Origin: Streptomyces sp. NBC_01353 | Lineage (GTDB): Bacteria > Actinomycetota > Actinomycetes > Streptomycetales > Streptomycetaceae | Length of the DNA stretch: 64,000 nt | Direction of reading: 5' to 3' | Assembly (NCBI RefSeq): GCF_036237275.1 | Contig: NZ_CP108352.1 | Coordinates: 1,860,001 to 1,924,000, forward strand | In this document: piece after piece, positions 1 through 7,512 of the stretch | How positions within the stretch are numbered: position 1 is the first letter of the stretch | Layout of the letters: the number at the start of each line of letters is the position of its first letter | Notes under the pieces: generated by a model | Databases searched by the model: none | The model's input: only the letters and a program-made list of their open reading frames with translations | Told to the model about the DNA's origin: nothing | Made by a program: the position numbers and the translations under genes

Positions 1-1294
1 ACCTCTGACCGCCCGCGGCGTGCTCCTCGGCCTGCTCAGCCTGTGGCGGGCCAAGCGGCCCGAGCCGTTCGAGGAGGACGACCTCACGCTCGCCGAGGAG
101 TTCGCTTCGCGCGCCGCCGTCTGCATCGACAACGCCCGTCGCTACACAGAGCAGCACCGGGCGGCTCTGACCCTGCAGCGCAGCCTGCTGCCACGAGAAC
201 TACCTGAACACAGCGCGGTCGAGGTCGCCCACCATTACCTTCCAGCCGATCCCGCCACCGGGGTCGGCGGCGACTGGTTCGACGTGATCCCGCTCTCCGG
301 GGCCCGGGTCGCCCTCGTCGTCGGCGATGTCGTCGGCCACGGTCTGCACGCCGCGGCCACTATGGGTCGCTTGCGTACAGCTGTGCATACGCTGGCCAAC
401 CTCGACTACGCACCGGACGAGGTCCTCTCGCACCTGGACGACCTGGTCAGCCGCCTGGCCGATGAGCAGGAGCCGGCCGACGGGGGCCGGCAGATCGTCG
501 GCGCGACCTGCCTCTACGCGGTCTACGATCCCACCACCCGGCGCTGCACCCTGGCCCGCGCGGGCCACCTGCCGCCCGCGGTGGTGACTCCCGACGGCCG
601 AGTGAGCCTGCCCGACCTGCCCGCGGGGCCGCCGCTGGGCCTGGGCGGACTGCCGTTCGAGGCCGCCGAACTGGAACTCGCCGAGGGCAGCCTGCTGGCG
701 CTGTACACAGACGGGCTCGTCGAGGCCCGTGGCCGCGACCTCGACGAGGGACTGGAGCGGCTGCGAGAAGCGCTGTCCCGGCCCGGCCGATCACTGGAGG
801 ACACCTGCACGGCCGTGCAGGACGCCCTACTGCCCGAGCGCCCGCGTGATGACGTCGCACTGCTCCTCGCCCGTACCCGCGTGCTGGCACCGGAGAGGGT
901 CGCCTCCTGGGAACTGCCCGCAAAGCCGACCACCGCCGCTCGGGCACGGGAACTCACGATGGCCACGCTGACCAAGTGGGGCCTGGAGGAGATGGGCTTC
1001 ACCGCCGAACTGGTCGTCAGCGAGCTGGTCACCAACGCCTACCGGTACGGCGGCGGGGCGTCGGTGACCTTGCGACTCATCCGCGACCGCAGCCTGATCT
1101 TCGAGGTCTCCGACAGCAGCAGCACCGCCCCGCACCTGCGGCGGGCGCGCACCACGGACGAGGGCGGGCGCGGTCTCTTCCTGGTGGCCCAGCTCACCGA
1201 ACGGTGGGGCACTCGCTACACGCGGGACAGCAAGACCGTCTGGACAGAGCTGCCCCTGCCCACCACACCGGGGCAAACTCCGCGGCTGCCCTGA
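1..1294 (+). CDS. GAF / SpoIIE-type PP2C phosphatase / HATPase protein (5' partial)
   Basis: This is a multidomain signalling phosphatase whose reading frame is already open at base 2, so the N-terminus lies outside the window. The visible part begins with the end of a GAF-like domain. It continues into a SpoIIE/PP2C phosphatase domain, with metal-binding motifs GVGGDWFDV near base 260 and VVGDVVGHG near base 320 and a later YTDGLVEARG. It ends with an HATPase_c module of the anti-sigma type (ELVTNAYRYGG near base 1020, then GGRGLFLV). In Streptomyces such proteins are usually predicted to control sigma factors through anti-sigma and anti-anti-sigma partners. No partner gene is adjacent here. 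The gene ends next to a field of gene remnants. Confidence 0.9.
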   Translation, partial: PLTARGVLLGLLSLWRAKRPEPFEEDDLTLAEEFASRAAVCIDNARRYTEQHRAALTLQRSLLPRELPEHSAVEVAHHYLPADPATGVGGDWFDVIPLSGARVALVVGDVVGHGLHAAATMGRLRTAVHTLANLDYAPDEVLSHLDDLVSRLADEQEPADGGRQIVGATCLYAVYDPTTRRCTLARAGHLPPAVVTPDGRVSLPDLPAGPPLGLGGLPFEAAELELAEGSLLALYTDGLVEARGRDLDEGLERLREALSRPGRSLEDTCTAVQDALLPERPRDDVALLLARTRVLAPERVASWELPAKPTTAARARELTMATLTKWGLEEMGFTAELVVSELVTNAYRYGGGASVTLRLIRDRSLIFEVSDSSSTAPHLRRARTTDEGGRGLFLVAQLTERWGTRYTRDSKTVWTELPLPTTPGQTPRLP

Positions 1295-1543
1295 CCCTGA
1301 CCGGCGCCGGGGACAGGGTGGCGGTAGACGTTCACGATGACGTCGCGGGCCGCACCCCGACGGGTACTGCGCCGGGGCTTGTTCGGCTTCTCGCCCCGAC
1401 CCCGGGCCTTCCTCCACCATGGGTGACGGCGACCGCGAGCATCAGGAACGGCCTGCTGCGGACGGCCGTCCCGGGCGTTCCCTCCAACCATTGTCTCGGC
1501 GCCGGCTTGGACGCACGTACGCGGTAGTGGGTGCCGCAGCAAA

Positions 1544-1990
1544 TCAATAGCGATCAGGAGAATTGGATGGGCATAGCGGGCACGTAAGCGAAGGGCCGCC
1601 CCGGCGTCGTCTGGGAGCGGTCCGGCGCTGTCCGGCTGTCACTGTGTTTCCGCGGGTGACTGCGCAGAATACGCGGTGAATTTCCGCGACCTGGGTCAGC
1701 TCTCGTGCCAGGTCGGTCAGGTTGTCGGCGGCCTCGATCCGGGCCTGGTGGTCCGGAGCTGATCGGAGATGCAGCGGGCGTATGTAGCGAGCAGGACCGG
1801 CACGCTGTTGCCACCCACTCCGCGACCTGAGCAGGTGGCACCCCGATGTTCAGCCACGTAGTCAGGCAGGAGTGCCGCAGGTCGTAGACGCGGCTGGCGA
1901 GGGGCGACTCGTACTCCTCCGGGGTGGGGATAGTCTCCCTGGCCGTACGCCAGGCCCGGCGGAAGACCGAGCCGGACAACAGGTCCGATG
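1544..1990 (-). pseudogene. tyrosine recombinase (integrase) C-terminal remnant, two frameshifts
   Basis: The fragment shows the C-terminal catalytic part of an actinomycete site-specific integrase. It reads VYDLRHSCLTTWLNIGVP, which holds the catalytic R-x-x-R/H-like box, and then QVAEW. The frame then slips. Reading resumes one base over with GNSVPVLLATYARCI, which holds the nucleophile tyrosine box, then slips again to QARIEAADNLTDLA and ends at a TGA at 1544-1546. Each slip is explained by loss of one base, near 1811 and near 1752. The N-terminal core-binding half is absent. I infer a dead integrase left by an integrative element. No tRNA attachment site was recognised beside it. Confidence 0.8.
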
Positions 1991-2289
1991 GAGTCCCGTC
2001 ACGTGGTGCGGCAGAGATCTTGACACGTGCGATCTCTGACGCGGAGTCGGCCGAGTGCGCACTGACTGCCCGCGCCTCACCTCGGCGCTGACGGGTCCTC
2101 AGGTGGTGGATGTGACCTGCCCGGCCAGGGCGGTCGGTGATCTGCCCGCGCGTACGTAAGCGCGCTCGCATACCCGCACCCGCCCCACCTCCTTGCGTCA
2201 GCCCCACCGAGGCATGTCGACGTCAGGAAGAGGCGATCACCATGACCACCGCGTGCGGTCACCGCCCAGAATCGCTGGGCACCGTCGAC
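1991..2289. other. Gene-free stretch between two pseudogenes
   Basis: About 300 bases between the integrase remnant and the ABC ATPase remnant. Open frames here run through on several strands because of base composition. None has a recognisable domain or a convincing ribosome binding site. Confidence 0.4.
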
Positions 2290-2590
2290 TCAGACCGAGC
2301 CCTTGTGCAGCGTGGCCTCGCCCGACACGCGGACACCGAACCGCTCGCCGGGGCGCGCCCGCACGCCGCCGGGAGTGCGGATGTCGATCGGCCGATCGTG
2401 GCCGTCGACAGCCAAAGTGACCATCGCGTCGTGACCGTAGAAGCAGACACCAGTCACCGTTCCCTACGCGTTCGTCGTGCCCGGGCCGGCGAGTTGGAGC
2501 TGTTCTGGGCGGAGGAGAACGATGCCCTCGCGGAGGCCCTCCGGGGCTGCGGCGAGGGGAATACGGCCGAGGGGTGTGGTGGCGGTGCCC
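2290..2590 (-). pseudogene. ABC transporter ATP-binding protein C-terminal (TOBE) remnant
   Basis: On the minus strand one frame reads PLGRIPLAAAPEGLREGI, VLLRPEQLQL, an in-frame TAG near 2464, and then GTVTGVCFYGHDAMVTLAV followed by RARPGERFGVRVSG, ending at TGA 2290-2292. This is the TOBE-containing C-terminal regulatory region of an iron- or spermidine-type importer ATPase (FbpC/PotA-like). The whole nucleotide-binding domain (Walker A, signature, Walker B) is missing, so it cannot hydrolyse ATP. The TAG divides even the fragment. I infer a decayed 3' end of a gene whose 5' portion was deleted. The 5' border of the homology is approximate. Confidence 0.7.
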
Positions 2591-2772
2591 TTGACGTGGT
2601 GCACCGCTTGGATTCCGCTCCGCGGCGCGGGCCGACCGCCAAACTGTCCTTGATCCGCCCGTCCCATGGTGGCAACAGGTCGGCGTTCTCGCCGCCGGGG
2701 CGTCGCAGCGATCGTCAGCTGCACATCGCCTAGTCTGCAAAAGCTGACACCTCATCATGAAAGGTCGCTTTC

Positions 2773-3189
2773 GTGCCCTCTCTGCTCAACCCTTACATCT
2801 CCTTCGACGGCGACGCCCGGCAGGCCATGGAGTTCTACCGGGAGGTCTTCGGCGGCACCCTGACCGCGAATACATACGGCGACTTCGGCCAGAAGGAGCC
2901 CGGCGACGCCGCCGACAAGATCATGCACAGCATGCTCACGACTGACAGCGGGTTCACTCTCATGGGTGCCGACAACCCGCCTGGTGGGGAGCACAAGCCC
3001 GGGAACAACATGTCAGTGAGCGTGAGCGGCGAGGACGCCCACGAATTGCGCGGCTACTGGGACAAGCTTTCCGGCAGCGGCACGGTCTCGGTCCCACTGG
3101 AGAAGCAGATGTGGGGCGACGTGTTCGGCATGTGCACGGACCGCTTCGGCATCACCTGGCTGGTCAACATCAACCAGCAGCAAGCCTGA
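2773..3189 (+). CDS. VOC family protein (PhnB-like)
   Basis: A 138-residue protein of the vicinal-oxygen-chelate fold, PhnB/3-demethylubiquinone-methyltransferase-like subgroup. It opens with LNPYISFDGDARQAMEFYREVFGG, the usual first beta-alpha unit of the family, and ends with DRFGITWLVNI, the typical last strand. The length fits a single two-module VOC protein. The start is GTG at 2773, preceded by GAAAGG. These proteins are often annotated as glyoxalase or resistance proteins, but no substrate can be assigned. It is an intact gene between pseudogenes. Confidence 0.85.
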   Translation: MPSLLNPYISFDGDARQAMEFYREVFGGTLTANTYGDFGQKEPGDAADKIMHSMLTTDSGFTLMGADNPPGGEHKPGNNMSVSVSGEDAHELRGYWDKLSGSGTVSVPLEKQMWGDVFGMCTDRFGITWLVNINQQQA

Positions 3190-3494
3190 ACAGGCAGCGT
3201 CCGGGTCGAGAACACCAGGACCCCTCCCACCAGAACCGGCCAGGCCCAATCAGAGACCGCTTCTCCGACAGATCTTGGTAGCCCGGCTCGCACGGCCGAG
3301 GCGAGAACCTCATACCCGGCATCCAGGCGCCTCCCGAGGGCGACCTGATACCCGAGCCCGAGCCCGGCTGCCATGTCACGCCCAAGTACTACACCTGGTT
3401 CCAGGAGACTCTCGGTCACACGGCGGCGGCCGGCAAGGGAACGTCGAGGAGTACCGCGCCATCGCGCACTCAACCCGCCACACCCGGCGGCGAT
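3190..3494. other. No assignable gene
   Basis: A 305-base gap after the VOC gene. One + frame reads ENLIPGIQAPPEGDLIPEPE and on to HVTPKYYTWFQETLGHT, which looks protein-like. It has no start codon and I do not recognise the family. Given the neighbours it may be another gene fragment. Confidence 0.3.
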
Positions 3495-3737
3495 GCGCAC
3501 CGCCTAAGACGACCACGCCGACCCCGACCAGCCAGGACTGGATGACCAGGACCGTTCCGATCGGGCCTTAGGTGACGGCGCTCGATGCGATCAGCGGTGA
3601 GAAGACGAGCCGGGAGAAGACTCGGAGGCCGAGCAGCCCGGCCGTGGTGGTCACCGCCCCGGGCCGGCCGCCGCGCAGCATCCGCTGGGACCACCAGAAG
3701 ATCAAAGTGCCACTCAGCACCGTGATCACCCCGCGGG
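3495..3737 (-). pseudogene. YihY/BrkB family membrane protein remnant with nonsense codon
   Basis: The minus strand encodes GVITVLSGTLIFWWSQRMLR, LLGLRVFSRLVFSPLIASSAVT, then a TAA at 3568-3570, then GPIGTVLVIQSWLVGVGVVVLGGA. The segment matches the last transmembrane region of YihY/virulence-factor-BrkB proteins of Streptomyces, where the stop position is normally a tyrosine (AVTYGP), so TAC to TAA is the likely change. Only about 80 residues remain of a protein normally near 300. It is a decayed 3' fragment. Confidence 0.7.
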
Positions 3738-4383
3738 CCGGGGGCAAGTCCGCGTGGTGGCTGCCGAGGTGGCCCGACCGCCTTCTGCCGAACACCACCG
3801 GGCCGTGACACCCTGAGGCACTCACGCCAAACGGCTCTCGGCGTATCCGCATAGGCCCCCAGCGAATGCATGCCGTGGAGTCCAGGGTTGGGCAGTGGGA
3901 TTGCGGCGCTGTGCGAGCAGGGGCAGACCCGGTCACGGGGGAACCGAGCCTGCCCCTGCATATCGGCGCCCATGTACCTCCCCCTCGGAGGATGGGCGCC
4001 ATGACCCCGCCCAGGGTCACTCCTTACAGCGTGCCGCACGTCTGAAGTGTCACGGGCGGACGGAGATGATGCGAGACCGACACCTTTATGAGGGCACGCA
4101 CTTGCCGCCATCATGACTTGGTCACGAATCGCGCACACACCGGGCCGGGGGCCGTTTTGGCACCTCGAATGAGCTCCTTCATTCCATCCCGGAATGAGCC
4201 CTGGTGCGCGCACATCTGCGTAAGTACCTGACTAGGCAGCCATATGTGAGTCATCGCGGGCGGCGGTGTAACAGGCAGCGCATGCGGAACGCAGAAGCAG
4301 GAAGAAGCGGGGCGACGACCCGGGGTGCATTTCGACACCTGGAGCGAGCGCGCCGGCATGGCACTACGTCGATCGGATTTCCT
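3738..4383. other. No assignable gene
   Basis: A 646-base stretch with no recognisable coding sequence. The frame downstream on the + strand is open from 4204, but the residues before GTG 4384 look non-coding (Arg/His/Gly rich, no hydrophobic pattern). The promoter of the 4384 gene should lie in its last 150 bases. I could not fix its boxes. Confidence 0.4.
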
Positions 4384-4737
4384 GTGAGCAACATCGACCC
4401 GGTTCCCGGGCACCAGACGTACAACCAGACTTCGCGGCCGGACCGCTCCGTGCGTCACCAGACCGCCACACGTCGCACTGCCCTCACCGTCTGCACGATC
4501 GCCGACATCGCGGCAGGTCTGCTCGGCCTGTGGATCCTGTTGTTCCTGCTCGACGCGAACCAGGCGAATGTGTTCGTCGAGTTCGTGCGGGGAACGGCGG
4601 ACTGGCTGGCCTGGTGGGCGCAGGACATTTTCACGATGGACACAGAGGGTCTACGTGTTGCCCTTAATTATGGTCTTCCGGCTGCCATTTATTTGCTGAT
4701 CGGCCATGGGATCGCTGCCCGGCTCAACCGAGCCTGA
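4384..4737 (+). CDS. Small membrane protein of unknown function
   Basis: A 117-residue protein starting VSNIDPVPGHQ at GTG 4384. It has a hydrophilic head of about 40 residues, one clear transmembrane helix (TVCTIADIAAGLLGLWILLF, about residues 42-61), an amphipathic stretch with many tryptophans (WLAWWAQDIF), and a second hydrophobic helix (GLPAAIYLLIGHGIAARL) close to the C-terminus. I recall similar Streptomyces proteins of this length with no assigned role. The frame is open further upstream to 4204, but that extension has no membrane or protein-like character, so I prefer the GTG. The ribosome binding site is weak. Confidence 0.6.
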   Translation: MSNIDPVPGHQTYNQTSRPDRSVRHQTATRRTALTVCTIADIAAGLLGLWILLFLLDANQANVFVEFVRGTADWLAWWAQDIFTMDTEGLRVALNYGLPAAIYLLIGHGIAARLNRA

Positions 4738-4834
4738 CGGCGGACCAGCCTCTATCGATCGCCACGAACCGTTGCCGCCCGCGAATCCTCGCCAACGGCC
4801 GCGCAGGGAAATGACGGCAGCCGAAGGGCCGACT

Positions 4835-5059
4835 GTGACACACACCTCCACTGAAAACGATCACCTTCCGATCTATAAGGACCTGGTACGCGAATGTGGT
4901 GACGTCGTCGCCGAAGCTCGGCTGGCGGCCGAACACGCGCAGCATCAGGCAGCGGACCTGCTGACCGGATGGGATACGACCCAGCAAGCCCCCCGCCGGG
5001 ACGACCACTTCAGAGCCGCTGCGGGTGGCCACCCGGAGTGGCGCGGGTCGCTGCCGTAG
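4835..5059 (+). CDS. Short hypothetical protein
   Basis: A 74-residue open frame that begins VTHTSTENDHLPIYKDLV after GAAGGG, spaced six bases from GTG 4835. The first 45 residues look helical and acidic (ECGDVVAEARLAAEHAQHQA). The C-terminal part is arginine-rich and may be non-native, for example if the gene is truncated. An in-frame ATG at 4811 is an alternative start. No family was recognised and it may be a remnant. Confidence 0.35.
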   Translation: MTHTSTENDHLPIYKDLVRECGDVVAEARLAAEHAQHQAADLLTGWDTTQQAPRRDDHFRAAAGGHPEWRGSLP

Positions 5060-5254
5060 GTGAATTCGGCGCGGATACGTCCGTCAGTCCCGTCCTCAGC
5101 CAAGGAATCCACGCAGGAGCATCACACAGGCTGCACACAGCCTTTCGAAAGCCTCGTTAGCGTGACTGGCCGCTCGATCTCCATGCGAAGCATGACCAGG
5201 CCGTGGCCCAGGCGGGCCGACGGCGCAGTCCGCCCAGGAAGACCAGAACCGCAG

Positions 5255-6106
5255 ATGGACTACTGCTCCTCGTGCCGTCGGCATCTCAACGGCGCCCTGG
5301 TGTGTCCCGGTTGCGGCGCCTACGCCCCGGACATCGCCCCGCCCGCCACCGACGGCCGCATCGGTTCCGCCCCGGCGATGACGGGCGCCCCGCCGGCCAC
5401 AACGGCAAACCGGGAATCCGCGACCTCCGGCACGTGGCACGACAGACCCCTGGACAACGAGGCGGAGTTCAATGCTGATGCGGACGCGGCCCCGTACGCC
5501 CTCGCCACCGACGTCGAGGGCCCGCCGCCGGCGCAGCAGGGTCGGGCAGCAGGCCGTCGTCAGCTGGCCCGCTGGAAGAAGAACAAGCGCCGGGCGGCGG
5601 TCGCGAGCGCTGTCGCGCTCGCCGGAGGCGGCCTGACCTTCGCCACGATGGACCAGCACTCCACGGACCGGGCACAGGCGGCCACAGCACCGGATCAGCG
5701 GAGTATGGGCGCCGTAGAAGAGCAGACGCCTGAGCAGAACCCTCCGGCGTCCACCCCGGCCACCACTCAGCGTATTTACCGGGCGTCACACACCTCTTCC
5801 CAGCCGCAGCCGCCAACGACCAGCGCCCCGCGACAGCAGTCCTTCGCGGCCCCACCCCGCACGCAGCCGATCGCTCAGCCGGATGCCGCCGCGCCTCCCC
5901 ATCCGGCTGCTTCGTCGACCCCCCAGCTGCAGAGCACCGCCCCGTCCGCCGGCGACACGGCCCCCGAGCGCTCCGATGCGGCGACGGAGCAACCGTCGGC
6001 GCCCGCGACCGCCGACAGCACGCACTCGGGCGCGTCCCAGACCGGCCCCGCATTGATATCGACTTCGCCGACGGAGGTGTGCGTGCTCGTGGTGTGCCTC
6101 GGCTGA
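5255..6106 (+). CDS. SCO2400-family zinc-ribbon membrane protein
   Basis: A 283-residue protein starting MDYCSSCRRHLNGALVCPGC. The N-terminal C-x2-C...C-x2-C pattern is a small zinc ribbon. A disordered linker follows, then a basic patch (RWKKNKRR) leading into a single transmembrane segment (AAVASAVALAGGGLTF, about residues 110-128). A long Pro/Thr/Gln/Ser-rich region runs to the C-terminus, which ends in a short hydrophobic tail, EVCVLVVCLG. I recognise this layout as that of the SCO2400 family of Streptomyces, function unknown. ATG 5255 is preferred because it begins the conserved zinc ribbon, although the frame is open from 5060. The topology suggests a cytosolic zinc ribbon and an extracellular proline-rich stalk. 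Confidence 0.75.
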   Translation: MDYCSSCRRHLNGALVCPGCGAYAPDIAPPATDGRIGSAPAMTGAPPATTANRESATSGTWHDRPLDNEAEFNADADAAPYALATDVEGPPPAQQGRAAGRRQLARWKKNKRRAAVASAVALAGGGLTFATMDQHSTDRAQAATAPDQRSMGAVEEQTPEQNPPASTPATTQRIYRASHTSSQPQPPTTSAPRQQSFAAPPRTQPIAQPDAAAPPHPAASSTPQLQSTAPSAGDTAPERSDAATEQPSAPATADSTHSGASQTGPALISTSPTEVCVLVVCLG

Positions 6107-6382
6107 CGATGCCGACACCCGTCCCTTCCCGGCCCGACGAGCGGGACGTGCGTCGCACACGACGAGTGGCCACCGGGAGGGGATCGCGCTGCCTGCCGAC
6201 ATCGAACCTCTGGGCGCGCAGGACTCACGCGAACGCACCTACGTCCTGATTCCTCGCCGACGCCGAACGACCCGGTCGCGCCCCCGGATCCCGCCGTCGC
6301 TTGGCGTGTGTGACCAACGCGGAACGGAGCTCGCGAGCCTTGTGTCAGCTCGTGGGCAACAGCCCCAGCCGATGGAAGGGAA

Positions 6383-7000
6383 ATGAGGCAGCCCGTGAGT
6401 CCCCGCTACGAAGTCCAAGTCCTGCTGCGCCGCGTCGGCCGGTGGTGGGCCGTCGATGTCCCCCGCCTCGACCTGCACGCTCAGTGCCGCACTCTGGAAC
6501 GTGCGGAGGACCTGGCCCGCACCCTCGTCGCCGAAGCCGCCGGTGTTCCTCCGGACGTCATCGTCTTGGACATGGTGGTGCCCGAACTCGGACCCGTGCT
6601 CGGCCCGGTGACGGAAGCGCGGCGCCGCCGGGTGGCCGCGGTGGCCGCCGAGGATCAGGCGATCGCCGCAGCCGTTCAGGAGCTCGTGGACAAGCTGCGC
6701 GTGAGCCAGGGCGACGCCGGGCGTCTGCTCGGCATGTCCGCGAGCGAGGTGGCCCGCTTCACGCCACCACGCGGCGCGACGACCGCCGGCCCAGACCGGC
6801 AGCTCGCTCCGGTGCCCGCGCCGAGTCCGGCGCGACCGGGCGCCGCCCCTGCTCCCCGCTCGCGTCCCGGCCCCGCCGGGCAGCCGCGGCAGGCTATCTC
6901 CCCCGCCCGGCCCTCCTGGGCGATCCCGGAGGACGGTACCGAAGGCCGAGGCGGACAGGGCGGCCAGACGCATCCGCGAACGCCCTACGGACGGCGATGA
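6383..7000 (+). CDS. HicB-like / HTH protein of unknown function
   Basis: A 205-residue protein. Residues about 7-70 (YEVQVLLRRVGRWWAVDVPR, then RTLERAEDLARTLVAEA) have the beta-alpha layout of HicB-type partial RNase H folds. Residues about 108-130 (LRVSQGDAGRLLGMSASEVAR) read as a helix-turn-helix. The C-terminal 75 residues are Pro/Ala-rich and probably disordered. ATG 6383 follows GGAAGGGAA. GTG 6395 is an alternative start. HicB proteins are antitoxins or orphan regulators. No HicA-like partner is visible on either side, so a toxin-antitoxin role is not supported here. Confidence 0.6.
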   Translation: MRQPVSPRYEVQVLLRRVGRWWAVDVPRLDLHAQCRTLERAEDLARTLVAEAAGVPPDVIVLDMVVPELGPVLGPVTEARRRRVAAVAAEDQAIAAAVQELVDKLRVSQGDAGRLLGMSASEVARFTPPRGATTAGPDRQLAPVPAPSPARPGAAPAPRSRPGPAGQPRQAISPARPSWAIPEDGTEGRGGQGGQTHPRTPYGRR

Positions 7001-7115
7001 ACTACCTGGCGTCAATAGTGGCCTTCCCCGGCTTCTCCACCACGTTGAGTAGTCAGTCCACCCGCCCGGATCGAGCCCCTGACCAGCGGCGATGCTCCAT
7101 CGGAGGCCGCTGCGG

Positions 7116-7165
7116 CTGGGGAGAAACTGGGGAGAATGAGGGCCCGTTGGGGAGCGGCTGGGGAG
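7116..7165 (+). repeat. Four TGGGGAG repeats in helical phase
   Basis: YTGGGGAG occurs at 7116, 7127, 7147 and 7158. The spacings of 11, 20 and 11 bases place all four on about the same face of the helix. The array lies between the HicB-like gene and the corA remnant. It resembles a protein-binding array, for example integrase arm sites or a regulator array. The function is inferred only from spacing. Confidence 0.5.
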
Positions 7166-7240
7166 GATCGGCTGCATAGACAGGCAGCACGGCGAAAGGG
7201 GCGGAAAGGCGGATCGCCGCAGGGCAGAGCGCCTCTCTAG

Positions 7241-7462
7241 TCGATCTCCGCAGGTCAGCGGCGTGAGGGTGACGACTTCAAGAAGATCTCCTCCTGGGCG
7301 GCCATTCTGTTCGCACCCACGTTGGTGGGAACGATCTACGGGATGAACTTCGACGCGATGCCGGAACTGGACTGGGCCTTCGGCTATCCGTTCGCGATCA
7401 TGCTGATGGCCGTGGTCTGCACGAGCCTGTACTTCGTCTTCAAGCGGCGGGACCGGCTGTAG
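7241..7462 (+). pseudogene. CorA magnesium channel C-terminal remnant
   Basis: The frame after a TAG at 7238 reads DDFKKISSWAAILFAPTLVG, TIYGMNFDAMPELDW, then FAIMLMAVVCTSLYFVFKRR, ending at TAG 7460. This is the end of a CorA-family Mg2+/Co2+ channel: the first pore helix, the signature GMN loop and the second membrane helix. The 250-residue cytoplasmic domain is absent and no start codon precedes the fragment. The retained segment is well conserved, so the truncation looks recent or the join to upstream DNA is a clean deletion. Confidence 0.8.
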
Positions 7463-7512
7463 GCGGACCGGATCCGAATTCCGCGGCCGTCCGCATCGCG
7501 CGGCGGCGCGCT

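Noticed and set aside
6383..7000. HicB-like gene as a toxin-antitoxin module
   Set aside because: No HicA-size toxin frame with RNA-binding features exists on either side.
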